From Actinomycetes bacterium (GTDB lineage Bacteria; Actinomycetota; Acidimicrobiia; Acidimicrobiales; RAAP-2), in NCBI GenBank assembly GCA_021807655.1, contig JAKBCT010000004.1, positions 1 through 37,939 of the forward strand: a DNA stretch of 37,939 nt, written 5' to 3'. Positions 9,943 to 19,680 of this stretch are shown here, piece after piece (the first letter of the stretch is position 1; each line of letters begins with the position of its first letter). A program made the position numbers and the translations under genes. Under the pieces are notes generated by a model. The model saw nothing but the letters and a program-made list of their open reading frames with translations. It did not search any database and was not told where the DNA came from.

Positions 9943-12900
9943 TGCGCTGCTCGTCTCTCGCGCGCTGGTACTCCGAGGTCTCGATTCGAACGAAGTCCAT
10001 CCGGGCGACCCGCCACGTCTCGAGCAGCGTCGCGGCCACCGGGGACTCCGTTTCGCGCTGGTAGCGCTCGAGCAGGTCGCGCAGCGTCGACTCGTCTTCG
10101 AACTCGAGGGGTTCGACTTCGTACACCCCGGCGCTCAGCACGTCATAGACGCGCCGCTGCGGGTCGTAGAGGTAGATCGTGCCACCGGACATCCCCGCCG
10201 CGAGGTTCTTGCCGACGCCACCGAGGATCGCCACCACGCCACCGGTCATGTACTCGCCGGCGTGGTCCCCCGTCCCCTCGACGACGATGGTCGCCCCCGA
10301 GTTTCGCACCCCGCAGCGCTCGCCCACGACCCCGCTCACGAACAGGTCGCCCGAGGTCGCGCCGTAGCCGATCACGTTGCCCGCGATGATGTTCTCGTGG
10401 CGCTCGAACACTGACTCGTCGGGTGGTTGGACGATGATGCGCCCGCCCGAGAGGCCCTTGCCCACGTAGTCGTTGCAGTCGCCCCGCAGGCGAATCGTGA
10501 GTCCACGGGGCAAGAAGGCGCCCAGGCTCTGGCCGGCCGAACCCTCGAGGCGCAGCGTGATGGTGTCCTCGGGAAGCGTCTCGGCCCCCAGCAGACGCGT
10601 GATCGCGCTGCCGGTCAGGGTGCCGACCGTCCGATTCACGTTCTCGATCCGGCCTTCGTAGGTAAAGGAGGTGCGGCCGCGCGCCGCGTCGAGCGCCGCG
10701 TCGAAGAATTTCCAATCGAGCGCGTCGGCGAGGCCGTGGTCCTGCTGTACGCGCTGATGGCGCTGATCCTCGGGTGCCGCACGCAACAGCGCCGCGAGGT
10801 CGACGCCACGCTGGGCGGCCGCGGGCTCGTCGACGACCAGGTGCGAGGGGTCGCCGATCAGTTCGTCCAGACTGCGCAGCCCCAGGTGGCTCAGGTATTC
10901 GCGGACCTCGTTCGCGATGAATTCGAAGAAGTGCTCGACGAATTCGGGCTGGCCGGTGAAGCGTTCGCGCAGGGCGGGATTCTGGGTGGCGATCCCCACG
11001 GGGCACGTGTCGAGGTGGCAGACCCGCATCATCACGCAACCCGACACGACCAACGGCGCGGTCGCGAAACCGAACTCCTCGGCGCCCAGCATGGCAGCGA
11101 TCACGACGTCGCGGCCCGTCTTTAACTGTCCGTCGACCTGTAGTACCACCCGACTGCGCAGGCCGTTCGCGGCGAGGGTCTGGTGGGCCTCGGCGAGTCC
11201 GATCTCCCAGGGCGTGCCGGCGTGCTTTAACGACGTGAGCGGCGCCGCACCGGTGCCGCCGTCGTGGCCCGAGATCAACACGACGTCGGCGTGCGCCTTC
11301 GCGACGCCCGCGGCGATCGTGCCCACGCCCTGTTCACTGACGAGCTTGACGTGGATCCGAGCCTGGTCGTTCGCGTTCTTCAGGTCGTAGATCAGCTGGG
11401 CGAGGTCCTCGATCGAGTAGATGTCGTGGTGGGGCGGCGGTGAGATGAGCCCGACACCCGGTGTCGAGTGCCGCGTCGCGGCGATCCAGGGGTAGACCTT
11501 GGAGCCGGGTAGCTGGCCCCCCTCGCCCGGCTTGGCGCCCTGGGCCATCTTGATCTGGAGGTCGTCGGCGTTCACCAGGTACCGGCTCGTCACGCCGAAT
11601 CGGCCCGAGGCGACCTGCTTGATGGCCGAGCGTCGGTTCTGGCGTGGATCGCTCGTGTCGAAGCGGTCCTCGTCCTCGCCCCCCTCGCCGGTGTTGGACT
11701 TCGCCCCGAGCCGGTTCATGGCGATCGCGAGCGTGGTGTGCGCCTCTTCACTGATCGAGCCGTAGGACATCGCGCCGGTCGAGAAGCGCCGAACGATCGA
11801 GGACACGCTCTCCACCTCGTCAAGGGGCGTGGGGGTGGGCGCCGGTCGAAGGTCGAGCAGTGATCGTAACGTCAGGCGCCCTCGCGTCTGGTCGTCCACG
11901 AGCGCCGTGTACTCCTTGAACAGGTCGTAGCGTCCCTCGCGCGTGGCGTGTTGGAGCTTTTGGACCGTGTGGGGGTTGAACAGGTGCAGTTCGCCGTCGC
12001 GGCGCCACTGGTACTCCCCGGCGTTGGCGAGGGGCACGAGGACGGACTCACCTGCGTAGGCCGCGCGGTGCCAGGTGAGCAGGTCCTTCGCGATCCGGTC
12101 GATCCCGGTGCCCCCGATGCGCGAGACGAATCCCGGGAAGTAGTCCGCGAGCAGCGCCTCGTCGAGGCCGACCGACTCGAAGAGTTGCGAACCCACGTAG
12201 CTCGCGACGGTGCTGACCCCCATCTTGGACATGACCTTTACCAGGCCCTTGGTGAGCGCCTTGGCGTACTGGTACCTCGCCTCGTAGGGGGCGCGGTTCT
12301 CGATGTCCCCGCGCTCCACCAGCGCGTCGATCGTCTCGTAGGCGAGGTACGGACAGACCGCGGACGCGCCGAAACCCACGAGCAGCGCGACGTGGTGCAC
12401 CTCGCGTACGTCACCGGCCTCGAGGATCAGCGCCGCGCGGGTGCGAAGGTGCTCGTCGACGAGACGGTGGTGGACCGCCGAGACCAGCAACAGGCTCGGG
12501 ATCGCGGCGTGGGTCGCGCTGGTGTTACGGTCCGAGAGAATCACGAGGTTCGCCCCGGCGCGCACCGCGTCTACCGTCTCGTCGGCGATGCGCTGGATCG
12601 CCGCGGCGAGTCGCTCGCCGTCCCTCGCCGCCCCCTCGACGGGGAACAGTCCGTCGAGCGCGATGGGAGCGAATCCACTGACGTGGTCGCTTTCGTTGAC
12701 GTAGCGCAGCTTCGCGAGGTCCTCGATGCTGAGTACGGGAGACGGCAGCACGATCTGATGACAGTGCGCCGCTGACTCGCTCAGCAGGTTGTCCTCCCCA
12801 CCGATGGTCACGCGCGTGGAGGTGACCAACTCCTCGCGGATCGCGTCGAGCGGTGGGTTGGTCACCTGCGCGAAGAGCTGGCTGAAGTAGTCAAAGATCG

Positions 12901-14380
12901 ACCGTGGTCGCCCGGAGAGGACCGGCAGGGCGCTGTCAGAGCCCATCGAGCCGATGGGCTCTTCGCCGACCTGGGCCATGTGTCGCATGATGAGGCGCAG
13001 GTCCTCGTCGCTGTAGCCGAAGTTGCGCTGGCGCTGGCGCACCGAGGCGTAACTGGGCAGCAGCATGGGCCGTGCGTCGAGGTCCTCGAGGGAGACCTGT
13101 TGTTCGTTCAGCCACGCGCCGTAGGGCGCGCGGCTCGCGAGGTCAGCCTTGACCTCGCCGTCGTCGACGATCCGGCCCTTGGCCAAGTCCACGAGGAAGA
13201 CCCGGCCGGGCTGGAGGCGGCCCTTTCGAATGACCGACTTCGGATCGATCGGGAGCACGCCGACCTCGCTGGCGAAGATGACCCGGTCGTCGTCGGTCAC
13301 CCAGTAGCGCGCGGGTCGCAGTCCGTTGCGGTCGAGCACGGCGCCCACGACGGTTCCGTCGCAGAACGTGATCGACGCGGGGCCGTCCCACGGCTCCATC
13401 AGCGCCGCGTGGTAGCGGTAGAAGTCGCGGCGCTGCTCGTCCATGGCCGTCGAACGCTCCCACGCCTCGGGGATCATCATCAAGATGGCGTGGGGCAACG
13501 TGCGCCCGCCCCTCACCAAGAGCTCGACGACCTCGTCAAAGCTCGCCGAGTCGCTCATCGACTCGGTGATGATGGGCGTGAGTTCGGACAGGTCAACGGG
13601 CAGGGTCGGAGCGCGCAGGGTCGTCTCGCGCGCGTGGATCCAGTTTCGGTTCCCCCGGATCGTATTGATCTCACCGTTGTGGGCGATGTAACGGAACGGT
13701 TGGGCGAGCTCCCAGCGCGGCAGGGTGTTGGTGGAGAAGCGACTGTGCACGACCGCGACCGCCGAAGACAGTTCGGGGTTTGTCAGGTCGGCGAAGTAGC
13801 GGCGAAGCTGGGGGGCGCTCAGCATGCCCTTGTAGATCAGCACGCTCGCCGAGCACGAGGAGGCGTAGACGCCTCCGGCGTGTTCGACGAGGCGCCGGAG
13901 GCAGAACAGGGCGTCGTCGAGTTCGCGCGTGGACATCGCCTGCACGCCCGTCAGCAGCTGCATCGCGAAGGCCGGTTCGCTCGCCGCCGACGTCGCACCC
14001 AGGATCGAGGAGTTCACGGGGACGTCGCGCCAGGCGAGACCGCGCAGGCCGGCGCGCGCGGCCGCGTCGGCGACGTCGCGACGCACGTCGTTCGGGTCAC
14101 GCGTACGGTCGATCATCCAGTGGGCGATCCCGTACTCACCAACGGGTGGCACGAGGTCGCCGAACCACGAGCGCACAACCGCGTCGGGGATCTGGATGAG
14201 GATGCCGGCGCCGTCACCCGAATCGGGGTCCGCTCCCGTCGCGCCTCGGTGCTCGAGGTTCTCGAGGATCGTGAGGGCGTCGCGCACCGTCTGGTGGCTC
14301 GGTGAACGTGTGAGGTCCGCGATCATCCCGACGCCGCAGGCGTCGTGCTCGAAGAAGGGGTCGTAGAGGGTTCTTGTCAT
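9935..14380 (-). CDS. gltB: Glutamate synthase large (alpha) subunit
   Basis: Ammonia-assimilating GOGAT core enzyme, 1481 aa. The class-II glutaminase domain is N-terminal with the catalytic Cys at C15 (HDACGVG), which implies removal of about 14 residues to expose Cys1. GLRPARYWVTDD is the conserved mid-domain stretch. The FMN-binding synthase domain follows, with the [3Fe-4S] cysteines C1115, C1121 and C1126 (CVMMRVCHLDTC), and the C-terminal glycine-rich beta-helix (SGGRIIV and GGVVAILGG segments) is complete. ATG 14380 has a leader of about 29 nt behind a TATAGT hexamer. Gene order gltB-gltD is standard. The long open frames on the opposite strand are shadows of its GC-rich codons. Confidence 0.97.
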
Positions 14381-14415
14381 AGCGTCACCGAACGGGGCAG
14401 CGCTGACCCGCCGCC

Positions 14416-14421
14416 ACTATA
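14416..14421 (-). promoter_or_regulatory. -10 element of gltBD
   Basis: Minus strand TATAGT, one mismatch from TATAAT, about 35 nt upstream of the gltB ATG. It faces the thiO promoter in an 80-bp divergent region. Confidence 0.5.
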
Positions 14422-14448
14422 TCGAATTTCGGACTCGTGACCGCGACC

Positions 14449-14454
14449 TACGCT
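14449..14454 (+). promoter_or_regulatory. -10 element, leaderless promoter of thiO
   Basis: TACGCT, 6 nt (GAAGGG), then GTG at 14461. It fits the leaderless spacing seen across the window and decides the thiO start over the GTG at 14437. Confidence 0.45.
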
Positions 14455-14460
14455 GAAGGG

Positions 14461-15531
14461 GTGGCACACGAACATCCCTCACTCGTGGTCGTTGGCGCGG
14501 GCATCATCGGACTCGCCACGGCCTTTCGACTGGCGCGACGCGGTCACGCGGTCACCCTCTTCGATCCCGATCCGGCCAAGGGCGCGACGTACGCCGCGGC
14601 CGGGATGATCGCTCCGACGGCCGAGATCGCCCCCGGCGAGGAGGCGAACTACCGCTTCCAACGCGGTGCGATCGACGCGTGGCGCGAGATGGCTCGCGAG
14701 ATCGCTGCGATCACGCACCGCGAGGTGGCGATCGTCCAGACCGGCACGCTGATCGTCGGCTGGGACGCGAGCGACCGACGTCTGATCGACCAATTCCGTT
14801 CCGTCGCCACCGAGTTCGGTGCGCCCATGCGCGCGCTCGATCGTCGTGATGAACCCGAGCCCTTCGAGGGCCTCTCCACGCGTATCACCGAGGGGCTGCT
14901 GATGGCCGACGACGGCTGGCTCGACCCCGACGACGCGGTCCAATCCCTCATGGAGGCGAACGAGACCCTCGGCGTGCGCCTCGTGCGCGAGCGGGTGCTT
15001 CGCGCGAGCAGCAACGCGAGCGGCGTCGAGGTCGAGACCGACTCGGGCCTCACCCGCGCCGACTACGGCATCGTCGCGACCGGCGCGCAGGGACTGCCGG
15101 GCGGCCTCACGGTCCCCAAATCGCCGACGGTGCGCCCCGTGCGCGGCGTGACCGTGCGCGTTTCGAGTCTCGATCGCAGTTCGCTGCCCACCGTTCGGGC
15201 CTACGTGCGCGGCCGCGCGTTCTACATGGTCAGTCGGCCGGGTGGGTACTGCGTGCTCGGTGCCACGGCCGAGGAGAAGCCCCAGCCGCTCGTCGAGGTC
15301 GGCGAGCTCCAGCGCCTGCTGCGCGACGGGCTAGACATCGTGCCCGAACTCGAAGCGGCTCCCCTCCTCGAGATCCGCAACGGCCTTCGCCCAGCGACGA
15401 CGGACCTGCGCCCGTTCTTCGTCGCGCTCAGCGAACCGGGGTGGTCGTGGTCGTCGGGTCACTACCGTCACGGGGTCACCCTCGCGCCGCTCGCGGCCCA
15501 GGACGCCCTGGACGCCATCACGCCGTCGTGA
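14461..15531 (+). CDS. thiO: Glycine oxidase ThiO
   Basis: FAD enzyme that oxidises glycine to iminoglycine for thiazole formation in thiamine biosynthesis. It starts almost directly with the dinucleotide-binding motif VVVGAGIIGLA (about 9-19), then FDPDP and G-A-T-Y-A-A-A-G-M. The C-terminal segment ends with RNGLRPATTDLRP and a GHYRHGVTLAP motif, which is characteristic of ThiO/DAO proteins. 356 aa from GTG 14461; the frame extends to GTG 14437, but 14461 has the leaderless spacing and family-like length. The stop overlaps thiS (GTGA), which supports the thiamine assignment over a general D-amino-acid oxidase. Confidence 0.9.
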   Translation: MAHEHPSLVVVGAGIIGLATAFRLARRGHAVTLFDPDPAKGATYAAAGMIAPTAEIAPGEEANYRFQRGAIDAWREMAREIAAITHREVAIVQTGTLIVGWDASDRRLIDQFRSVATEFGAPMRALDRRDEPEPFEGLSTRITEGLLMADDGWLDPDDAVQSLMEANETLGVRLVRERVLRASSNASGVEVETDSGLTRADYGIVATGAQGLPGGLTVPKSPTVRPVRGVTVRVSSLDRSSLPTVRAYVRGRAFYMVSRPGGYCVLGATAEEKPQPLVEVGELQRLLRDGLDIVPELEAAPLLEIRNGLRPATTDLRPFFVALSEPGWSWSSGHYRHGVTLAPLAAQDALDAITPS

Positions 15532-15722
15532 TCACGGTCAACGGTGCCGCTCACGACCTCGCGGGTAGATCGGTGCGTGCCGTGCTCACGGCGCTGTCCA
15601 TCAGTGACCGCGGCGTCGCCGTCGCGATCGACGGGGACGTCGTGAGTAAGAGTCAGTGGGATGCAACAACAGTCCAAGACGGGGCGGTCGTCGAAGTGGT
15701 GACGGCCGTCGCCGGCGGATAG
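15528..15722 (+). CDS. thiS: Sulfur carrier protein ThiS
   Basis: 64-aa ubiquitin-like sulfur carrier. It begins with I-T-V-N-G, as ThiS proteins do, and ends with the required C-terminal Gly-Gly, which is activated as a thiocarboxylate to donate sulfur to the thiazole ring. The V-A-V-A-I-D-G-D-V-V-S segment and D-G-A-V-V-E-V-V match the fold. GTG 15528 overlaps the thiO stop as GTGA. The usual next gene, thiG, is absent; a 51-aa gene and a tRNA follow. Confidence 0.93.
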   Translation: MITVNGAAHDLAGRSVRAVLTALSISDRGVAVAIDGDVVSKSQWDATTVQDGAVVEVVTAVAGG

Positions 15723-15729
15723 GAGAAGG

Positions 15730-15885
15730 ATGTCCAACGTCGAACTACTCAACGCACTCGATGAGCGGATTCTCGAGGCGCTCCGGGCCAAGGCGACCGG
15801 GGAGACCATCGCGTTCCTCTTCGAGGCGAGGGCCTGGCTCACCAATCCCGACCAAGCACACGGCGCTCATCGCCAATCGGCCTAG
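15730..15885 (+). CDS. 51-aa small protein of unknown function
   Basis: A short ORF with AGGAGAAGG directly after the thiS stop and ATG at 15730, a good ribosome binding site that supports real translation. It begins M-S-N-V-E-L-L-N-A-L-D-E-R-I-L-E-A-L, is acidic and helical at first, has an aromatic stretch around residues 28-37 and a short His/Gln tail. No signal peptide or membrane segment. It does not resemble ThiG, whose gene would be expected here. It is co-transcribed with thiO-thiS by position (7-nt gap) and ends 27 nt before tRNA-Pro. The function is not recognised. Confidence 0.65.
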   Translation: MSNVELLNALDERILEALRAKATGETIAFLFEARAWLTNPDQAHGAHRQSA

Positions 15886-15896
15886 GGTCGAACGGC

Positions 15897-15902
15897 TATC
15901 AT
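15897..15902 (+). promoter_or_regulatory. -10 element of tRNA-Pro
   Basis: TATCAT 10 nt before the first base of the mature tRNA, giving a very short 5' leader. Confidence 0.5.
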
Positions 15903-15912
15903 GGAACGCTCA

Positions 15913-15991
15913 CGGGCTGTGGCTTAGTTTGGTCTAGAGCGCTCGGCTGGGGGCCGAGAGATCGGGAGTTCAAATCTCCCCAGCCCGACCA
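15913..15991 (+). tRNA. tRNA-Pro, anticodon GGG
   Basis: Complete cloverleaf. The acceptor arm CGGGCTG pairs perfectly with CAGCCCG. The D arm runs GCTTAG to GAGC. The anticodon stem CTCGG/CCGAG holds the loop CTGGGGG, giving anticodon GGG (reads CCC and CCU). The T arm is GGGAG-TTCAAAT-CTCCC. The discriminator is A73 with CCA encoded at 15989-15991. The C1-G72 pair and A73 are identity features of bacterial tRNA-Pro. I see no clear terminator in the 110 bp that follow. Confidence 0.97.
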
Positions 15992-16100
15992 CGACCCCGT
16001 CGACGGCCGACCTCAGCGGCAGCGTTGGCGGCGACGGAACGTCACGCACGTACTGCGACGAAGTAGGGATCACGCATCGTCACGTTTTACGATTCGGCGC

Positions 16101-16952
16101 CTATTCGGCGTGATTGCGCAGCGTGCCGAGTCCGGCGATCGTCGTCACGACGCGGTCACCCGAGCGCAGGAAGACCGGTGGCTTCTGGCCCTGGCCCACC
16201 CCGTGCGGACTACCGGTGAAGATCAGGTCACCGGGCCGCAGCTCACAGACCGACGAGACGTACGAGACGATCTCGGGCACGTGAAAGACCATGTCGTGGG
16301 TCGTCGAGTCCTGGAAGGTCACGTCGTTCACGTGGCACACGATCTCGAGGTCGTTGGGGTCGGGCACCTCGTCGCGCGTCGTGATCCACGGGCCGACGGG
16401 GGCGAAGTTTCGGTGTGACTTGCCGAGGCTGAACTGAGCCGGCGACCCGGCCATCTGGAGGTCACGATCGCTCACGTCTTGACCAACGCAGTAGCCGGCG
16501 AGGGCGTCGAGCGCGGCGTCGGTCGTGATATCGCGCCCGCCTCGTCCGACGACGAGCACCAGCTCGGCCTCCCAGTCGGTGCGCGGCGAGACGATCGGGA
16601 ACGACGCGTTCGCACCCGCGAGGCACGACGCGAACTTCGCGAAGATCATGGGCTGGGGCGGCGGCGTGAGGCCCATCTCCGCGGCGTGGGTGCGGTAGTT
16701 GAGTCCGACGGCGAAGATCTGACTCGGCGCTTCGACCACGGGCCCGAGGCGACGACTCGCTTCGAGCTCATCGCGTTCGATCGCTTCGGTGGGGGTCGGC
16801 GCCTCGTCGGCGAACCACGAAGTCAACTCGTCGATTCGTCCGAGAAGCTCGCGCGTTGACGAGGCGAAGCGTCCGTTCGAGGCCCGTGCGATGTCTACGA
16901 AACCCGTTTCGAGGACGATCACCGCACGGCCATCAACGTTCGCTATTCGCAC
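16101..16952 (-). CDS. Fumarylacetoacetate hydrolase family protein
   Basis: 283 aa. The C-terminal two thirds match the FAH fold: GLNYRTHAAE (83-92), the metal-binding acidic D-W-E-A-E-L-V-L-V-V-G (126-136), Y-C-V-G-Q-D-V-S-D-R-D-L-Q, G-K-S-H-R-N-F-A-P-V-G-P-W, and G-D-L-I-F-T-G-S-P-H-G-V-G. Family members use a divalent metal to cleave C-C bonds in 1,3-dicarbonyl acids (acylpyruvase, fumarylacetoacetase, oxaloacetate decarboxylase) or to hydrate dienoates; which applies here is not clear. GTG 16952 is chosen because GGGAG lies 4-5 nt upstream. It diverges from an Old Yellow Enzyme, so a catabolic or detoxifying role is plausible but not shown. Confidence 0.88.
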   Translation of the reverse strand: MRIANVDGRAVIVLETGFVDIARASNGRFASSTRELLGRIDELTSWFADEAPTPTEAIERDELEASRRLGPVVEAPSQIFAVGLNYRTHAAEMGLTPPPQPMIFAKFASCLAGANASFPIVSPRTDWEAELVLVVGRGGRDITTDAALDALAGYCVGQDVSDRDLQMAGSPAQFSLGKSHRNFAPVGPWITTRDEVPDPNDLEIVCHVNDVTFQDSTTHDMVFHVPEIVSYVSSVCELRPGDLIFTGSPHGVGQGQKPPVFLRSGDRVVTTIAGLGTLRNHAE

Positions 16953-16984
16953 GAGTCTCCCTACCGGTCAATTTCGTTCGGACC

Positions 16985-16990
16985 AGTCTA
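16985..16990 (-). promoter_or_regulatory. -10 element of FAH-family gene
   Basis: Minus strand TAGACT about 33 nt before the GTG, leaving a leader of about 25 nt that contains the GGGAG ribosome binding site. Confidence 0.4.
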
Positions 16991-17031
16991 CCGAGGCTCG
17001 CCCCGGTGCAAAGTTCGCTGACCCGCGCCGG

Positions 17032-17037
17032 TAGATT
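17032..17037 (+). promoter_or_regulatory. -10 element of Old Yellow Enzyme gene
   Basis: TAGATT, predicted start near 17044, giving a leader of about 22 nt that includes AAGGA (17055-17059). Confidence 0.4.
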
Positions 17038-17065
17038 GAGGGCCGTTACGAATGAAGGATGTCGC

Positions 17066-18136
17066 GTGTCTGAATTATTTTCTCCTCTCACGATCGGTCG
17101 TTGCACCGTGAAGAACCGCGCGTGGGTGAGCCCGATGTGTCAGTACTCCGCCACGGACGGCGTGGTCGGTGACTGGCACCGCGTGCACCTCGGCGCCTTC
17201 GCCACGGGCGGGGCCGGCCTGATCATGGCCGAAGCCACCGCGGTCGAGCCGGCGGGTCGGATATCGCTGAGCTGCCCCGGACTCTGGAACGACGCGCAGG
17301 CCGCGGCGTGGCGGCCGGTGGTGGACTTCGCCCACGACTACGGCGCGGTGATCGGTATCCAGTTGGCGCACGCGGGGCGCAAGGGCTCGACCCTCGCGCC
17401 GTGGGCCGACCACGCCCACGCGCGCCTCGACGAGGGCGGGTGGCAGACGGTCGCCCCGTCCGCGATCGCCTTCGAGGGCTATCCCGAACCCCGCGCGCTC
17501 GACACGAGCGAGATCGAAGGCCTCGTCGAGTCCTTCGCCGCGGCCGCCAGCCGCGCGATGGCGGCGGGCTTCGACCTGGTCGAGATCCACGCCGCGCACG
17601 GTTACCTCCTCCACGAGTTCCTCTCGCCGTTGTCGAACCATCGCGACGACCACTACGGCGGCTCCTTTGAGAACCGGACCCGGTTCTTGCTCGAGGTGGT
17701 CGAGGCCGTGCGCGCTCGCCTGTCGGGTGCTCCCCTATTCGTGCGGGTGTCGGCAACGGACTGGACCGAGGGCGGCTGGGACCTCGCCCAGACGGTCACC
17801 CTCGCCCACACCTTACGCGAGCGGGGGGTGGAACTCGTCGATGCGTCCTCGGGCGGCAACGTGGCCGGCGCGCACATCCCGGTCGCCCCGGGCTACCAGG
17901 TGCCCTTCGCCGAGGCCATTCGCCGCGAGGCCGGCGTGGCCACGAGCGCCGTGGGCCTGATCACCGATCCCCTGCAGGCCGAGGAGATCATCCGTGACGG
18001 GCGCGCGGACGCGGTGATGCTCGCGCGCGCGTACCTACGCAACCCCCGCTGGGCGCTCAACGCCGCCGAGAGTCTGGGCGAGGTCATCGAGTGGCCGGCC
18101 CAGTTGGACCGGGCCCGCACGCTACGCCACGGTTAG
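17066..18136 (+). CDS. NADH:flavin oxidoreductase, Old Yellow Enzyme (YqjM-like)
   Basis: 356-aa FMN TIM-barrel ene-reductase. SPMCQYSA (22-29) carries the cysteine (C25) that defines the YqjM/thermophilic-like OYE class. Other features are G-I-Q-L-A-H-A-G-R-K-G (97-107), E-I-H-A-A-H-G-Y-L-L-H-E-F-L-S-P (173-188) with the two substrate-binding histidines H175 and H178, N-H-R-D-D-H-Y-G-G-S-F-E-N-R, and the phosphate-binding A-D-A-V-M-L-A-R-A. Such enzymes reduce activated C=C bonds with NAD(P)H; the natural substrate is unknown. GTG 17066 is chosen because AAGGA lies 6 nt upstream and the N terminus then matches the family. Upstream in-frame codons are intergenic. Confidence 0.92.
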   Translation: MSELFSPLTIGRCTVKNRAWVSPMCQYSATDGVVGDWHRVHLGAFATGGAGLIMAEATAVEPAGRISLSCPGLWNDAQAAAWRPVVDFAHDYGAVIGIQLAHAGRKGSTLAPWADHAHARLDEGGWQTVAPSAIAFEGYPEPRALDTSEIEGLVESFAAAASRAMAAGFDLVEIHAAHGYLLHEFLSPLSNHRDDHYGGSFENRTRFLLEVVEAVRARLSGAPLFVRVSATDWTEGGWDLAQTVTLAHTLRERGVELVDASSGGNVAGAHIPVAPGYQVPFAEAIRREAGVATSAVGLITDPLQAEEIIRDGRADAVMLARAYLRNPRWALNAAESLGEVIEWPAQLDRARTLRHG

Positions 18137-18182
18137 CGTTTCTCGGATGCCGGCTTGGTAGGCTCTGCTACTAGAGGCTGGT

Positions 18183-18211
18183 TTGGACACTGGCGTTCGT
18201 CTGGATACTGG
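18183..18211 (+). promoter_or_regulatory. Possible promoter of FAD oxidoreductase gene
   Basis: TTGGAC (18183-18188), 17 bp, TACTGG (18206-18211). This is one of the few -35/-10 pairs in the window with canonical spacing. It would leave a leader of about 45 nt before ATG 18265. Confidence 0.4.
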
Positions 18212-18264
18212 GCGAAAGAGGTAGTTCTCAGAGAGGGTGATTCCAGCCGCAGGTTGGAAACGTC

Positions 18265-19677
18265 ATGGACAAGAAGAGTCCCTCCGTCCTTCGTCATCTC
18301 GCCGACGTCCAGCCTGAGCTCTGGTGGCTCGACTCGGACCCGTTGGAACCGGCGTCACATTCGGCGCTCATCGGTGAGGTTGGCGCGGACCTGTGCGTCG
18401 TCGGTGGTGGCTACACCGGACTATGGACGGCGCTGTTAGCCAAAGAGCGCGACCCCGATCGCAAGGTCGTCGTGGTCGAGCAGTACGAGACCGGCGCCGG
18501 CGCGTCGGGGCGCAACGGTGGTTTCTGCTCGGCGTCGCTGACGCACGGCTTTAACAACGGCATGCGTCGCTTCGCCGATGAGATGGCGGTCATCGAGCGG
18601 CTCGGACGCGAGAACCTCGACGAGATCGAGGCGACGATCGCGCGCTACGGCATCGAGTGCGACTTCGAGCGCACCGGCGAGCTTCGCGTGGCGCTCGCCG
18701 CGTGGCAGATGGACGACATGATCGAAGAGGCGCGCCTGCGCAACGAGATGGGCGACCACGTCCTCGTGCTGTCTCGCGACGAGGTTCGCGCGCGGGTCAA
18801 CTCGCCGATCTACGAAGGCGCCATCTTCGACCCCGACGGTACGGCGCTCGTGGACCCCGCGCGACTCGTCTGGGGGCTCGAGCGGGCCTGTGAGTCCCTC
18901 GGGGTCACGATCTACGAGAATTCGCGCGTCGAGTGGCTCGAGGACGTCGACGACGCCATCCGTGTCCACACCCCCTACGGCGCGGTCAGCGCCGCTCGGG
19001 TCGCACTGGCCACGAACGTCTTTCCGTCGCTGCTTCGTAGCGTGCGCAAGTACGTCGTACCGGTCTACGACTTCCAGCTCGTCACCGAGCCCCTGAGCGA
19101 CGAACAGATGGCTTCGATCGGCTGGGCCGGTCGAGAGGGCGTCGCCGACGCCGGCAACCGGTTCCACTACTACCGTCTCACCAACGACCGCTCGATCGTG
19201 TGGGGCGGCTACGACGCCATTTACAACTTCCGCGGCCGGGTGCGACGCGAGTACGAGTTCAACGCCGAGACCTACGCGACCCTCGCCAGTCACTTCCTCG
19301 AGACGTTCCCCCAGCTGTCCGACGTCAAGTTCACCCACGCGTGGGGTGGCGCGATCGACACGTGCACCCGGTTCTCACCGTTCTGGGGAACGGCGATGGA
19401 CGACAAGGTCGCCTACGTCCTGGGGTACACCGGCCTCGGGGTGGGCTCGACGCGCTTTGGCGCGGCGACGATGCTCGACCTGCTCGACGGACTTGACACC
19501 GAGCGCACGCGGCTCACGATGGTTCGCAAGAAGCCACTCCCCTTCCCGCCCGAGCCCTTCAAGTGGCTGTTCATCCGACTCACCCAGGCGTCGCTCAAAC
19601 GCGCCGACGAGCACGACGGTGCCCGCAACCTCTGGCTGAAGATGATGGACCTCTTCGGCATCGGATTCGACTCCTGA
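18265..19677 (+). CDS. FAD-dependent oxidoreductase (DAO/DadA/OrdL-like)
   Basis: 470-aa protein of the D-amino-acid-oxidase (DAO) fold. The FAD motif is V-V-G-G-G-Y-T-G-L (45-53), followed by E-Q-Y-E-T-G-A-G-A-S-G-R-N-G-G, which is typical of OrdL/PuuB/DadA-like amine oxidases. Near the C terminus the G-Y-T-G-L-G-V-G-S-T-R segment forms the second FAD contact. An N-terminal extension of about 40 residues precedes the Rossmann motif, with no signal peptide. Substrates in the family include gamma-glutamylputrescine, sarcosine and amino acids; none can be picked here. ATG 18265 has only a weak GGA upstream. A strong hairpin follows 3 nt after the stop. Confidence 0.88.
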   Translation: MDKKSPSVLRHLADVQPELWWLDSDPLEPASHSALIGEVGADLCVVGGGYTGLWTALLAKERDPDRKVVVVEQYETGAGASGRNGGFCSASLTHGFNNGMRRFADEMAVIERLGRENLDEIEATIARYGIECDFERTGELRVALAAWQMDDMIEEARLRNEMGDHVLVLSRDEVRARVNSPIYEGAIFDPDGTALVDPARLVWGLERACESLGVTIYENSRVEWLEDVDDAIRVHTPYGAVSAARVALATNVFPSLLRSVRKYVVPVYDFQLVTEPLSDEQMASIGWAGREGVADAGNRFHYYRLTNDRSIVWGGYDAIYNFRGRVRREYEFNAETYATLASHFLETFPQLSDVKFTHAWGGAIDTCTRFSPFWGTAMDDKVAYVLGYTGLGVGSTRFGAATMLDLLDGLDTERTRLTMVRKKPLPFPPEPFKWLFIRLTQASLKRADEHDGARNLWLKMMDLFGIGFDS

Positions 19678-19680
19678 CGC

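Noticed and set aside
12980..14305. 441-codon open frame opposite gltB
   Set aside because: Composition is Arg/Gly/Asp/His-rich without domains; it is a shadow of the gltB codons.
15730..15885. 51-aa ORF as a decayed thiG
   Set aside because: No ThiG motif can be seen, and it has its own strong ribosome binding site.
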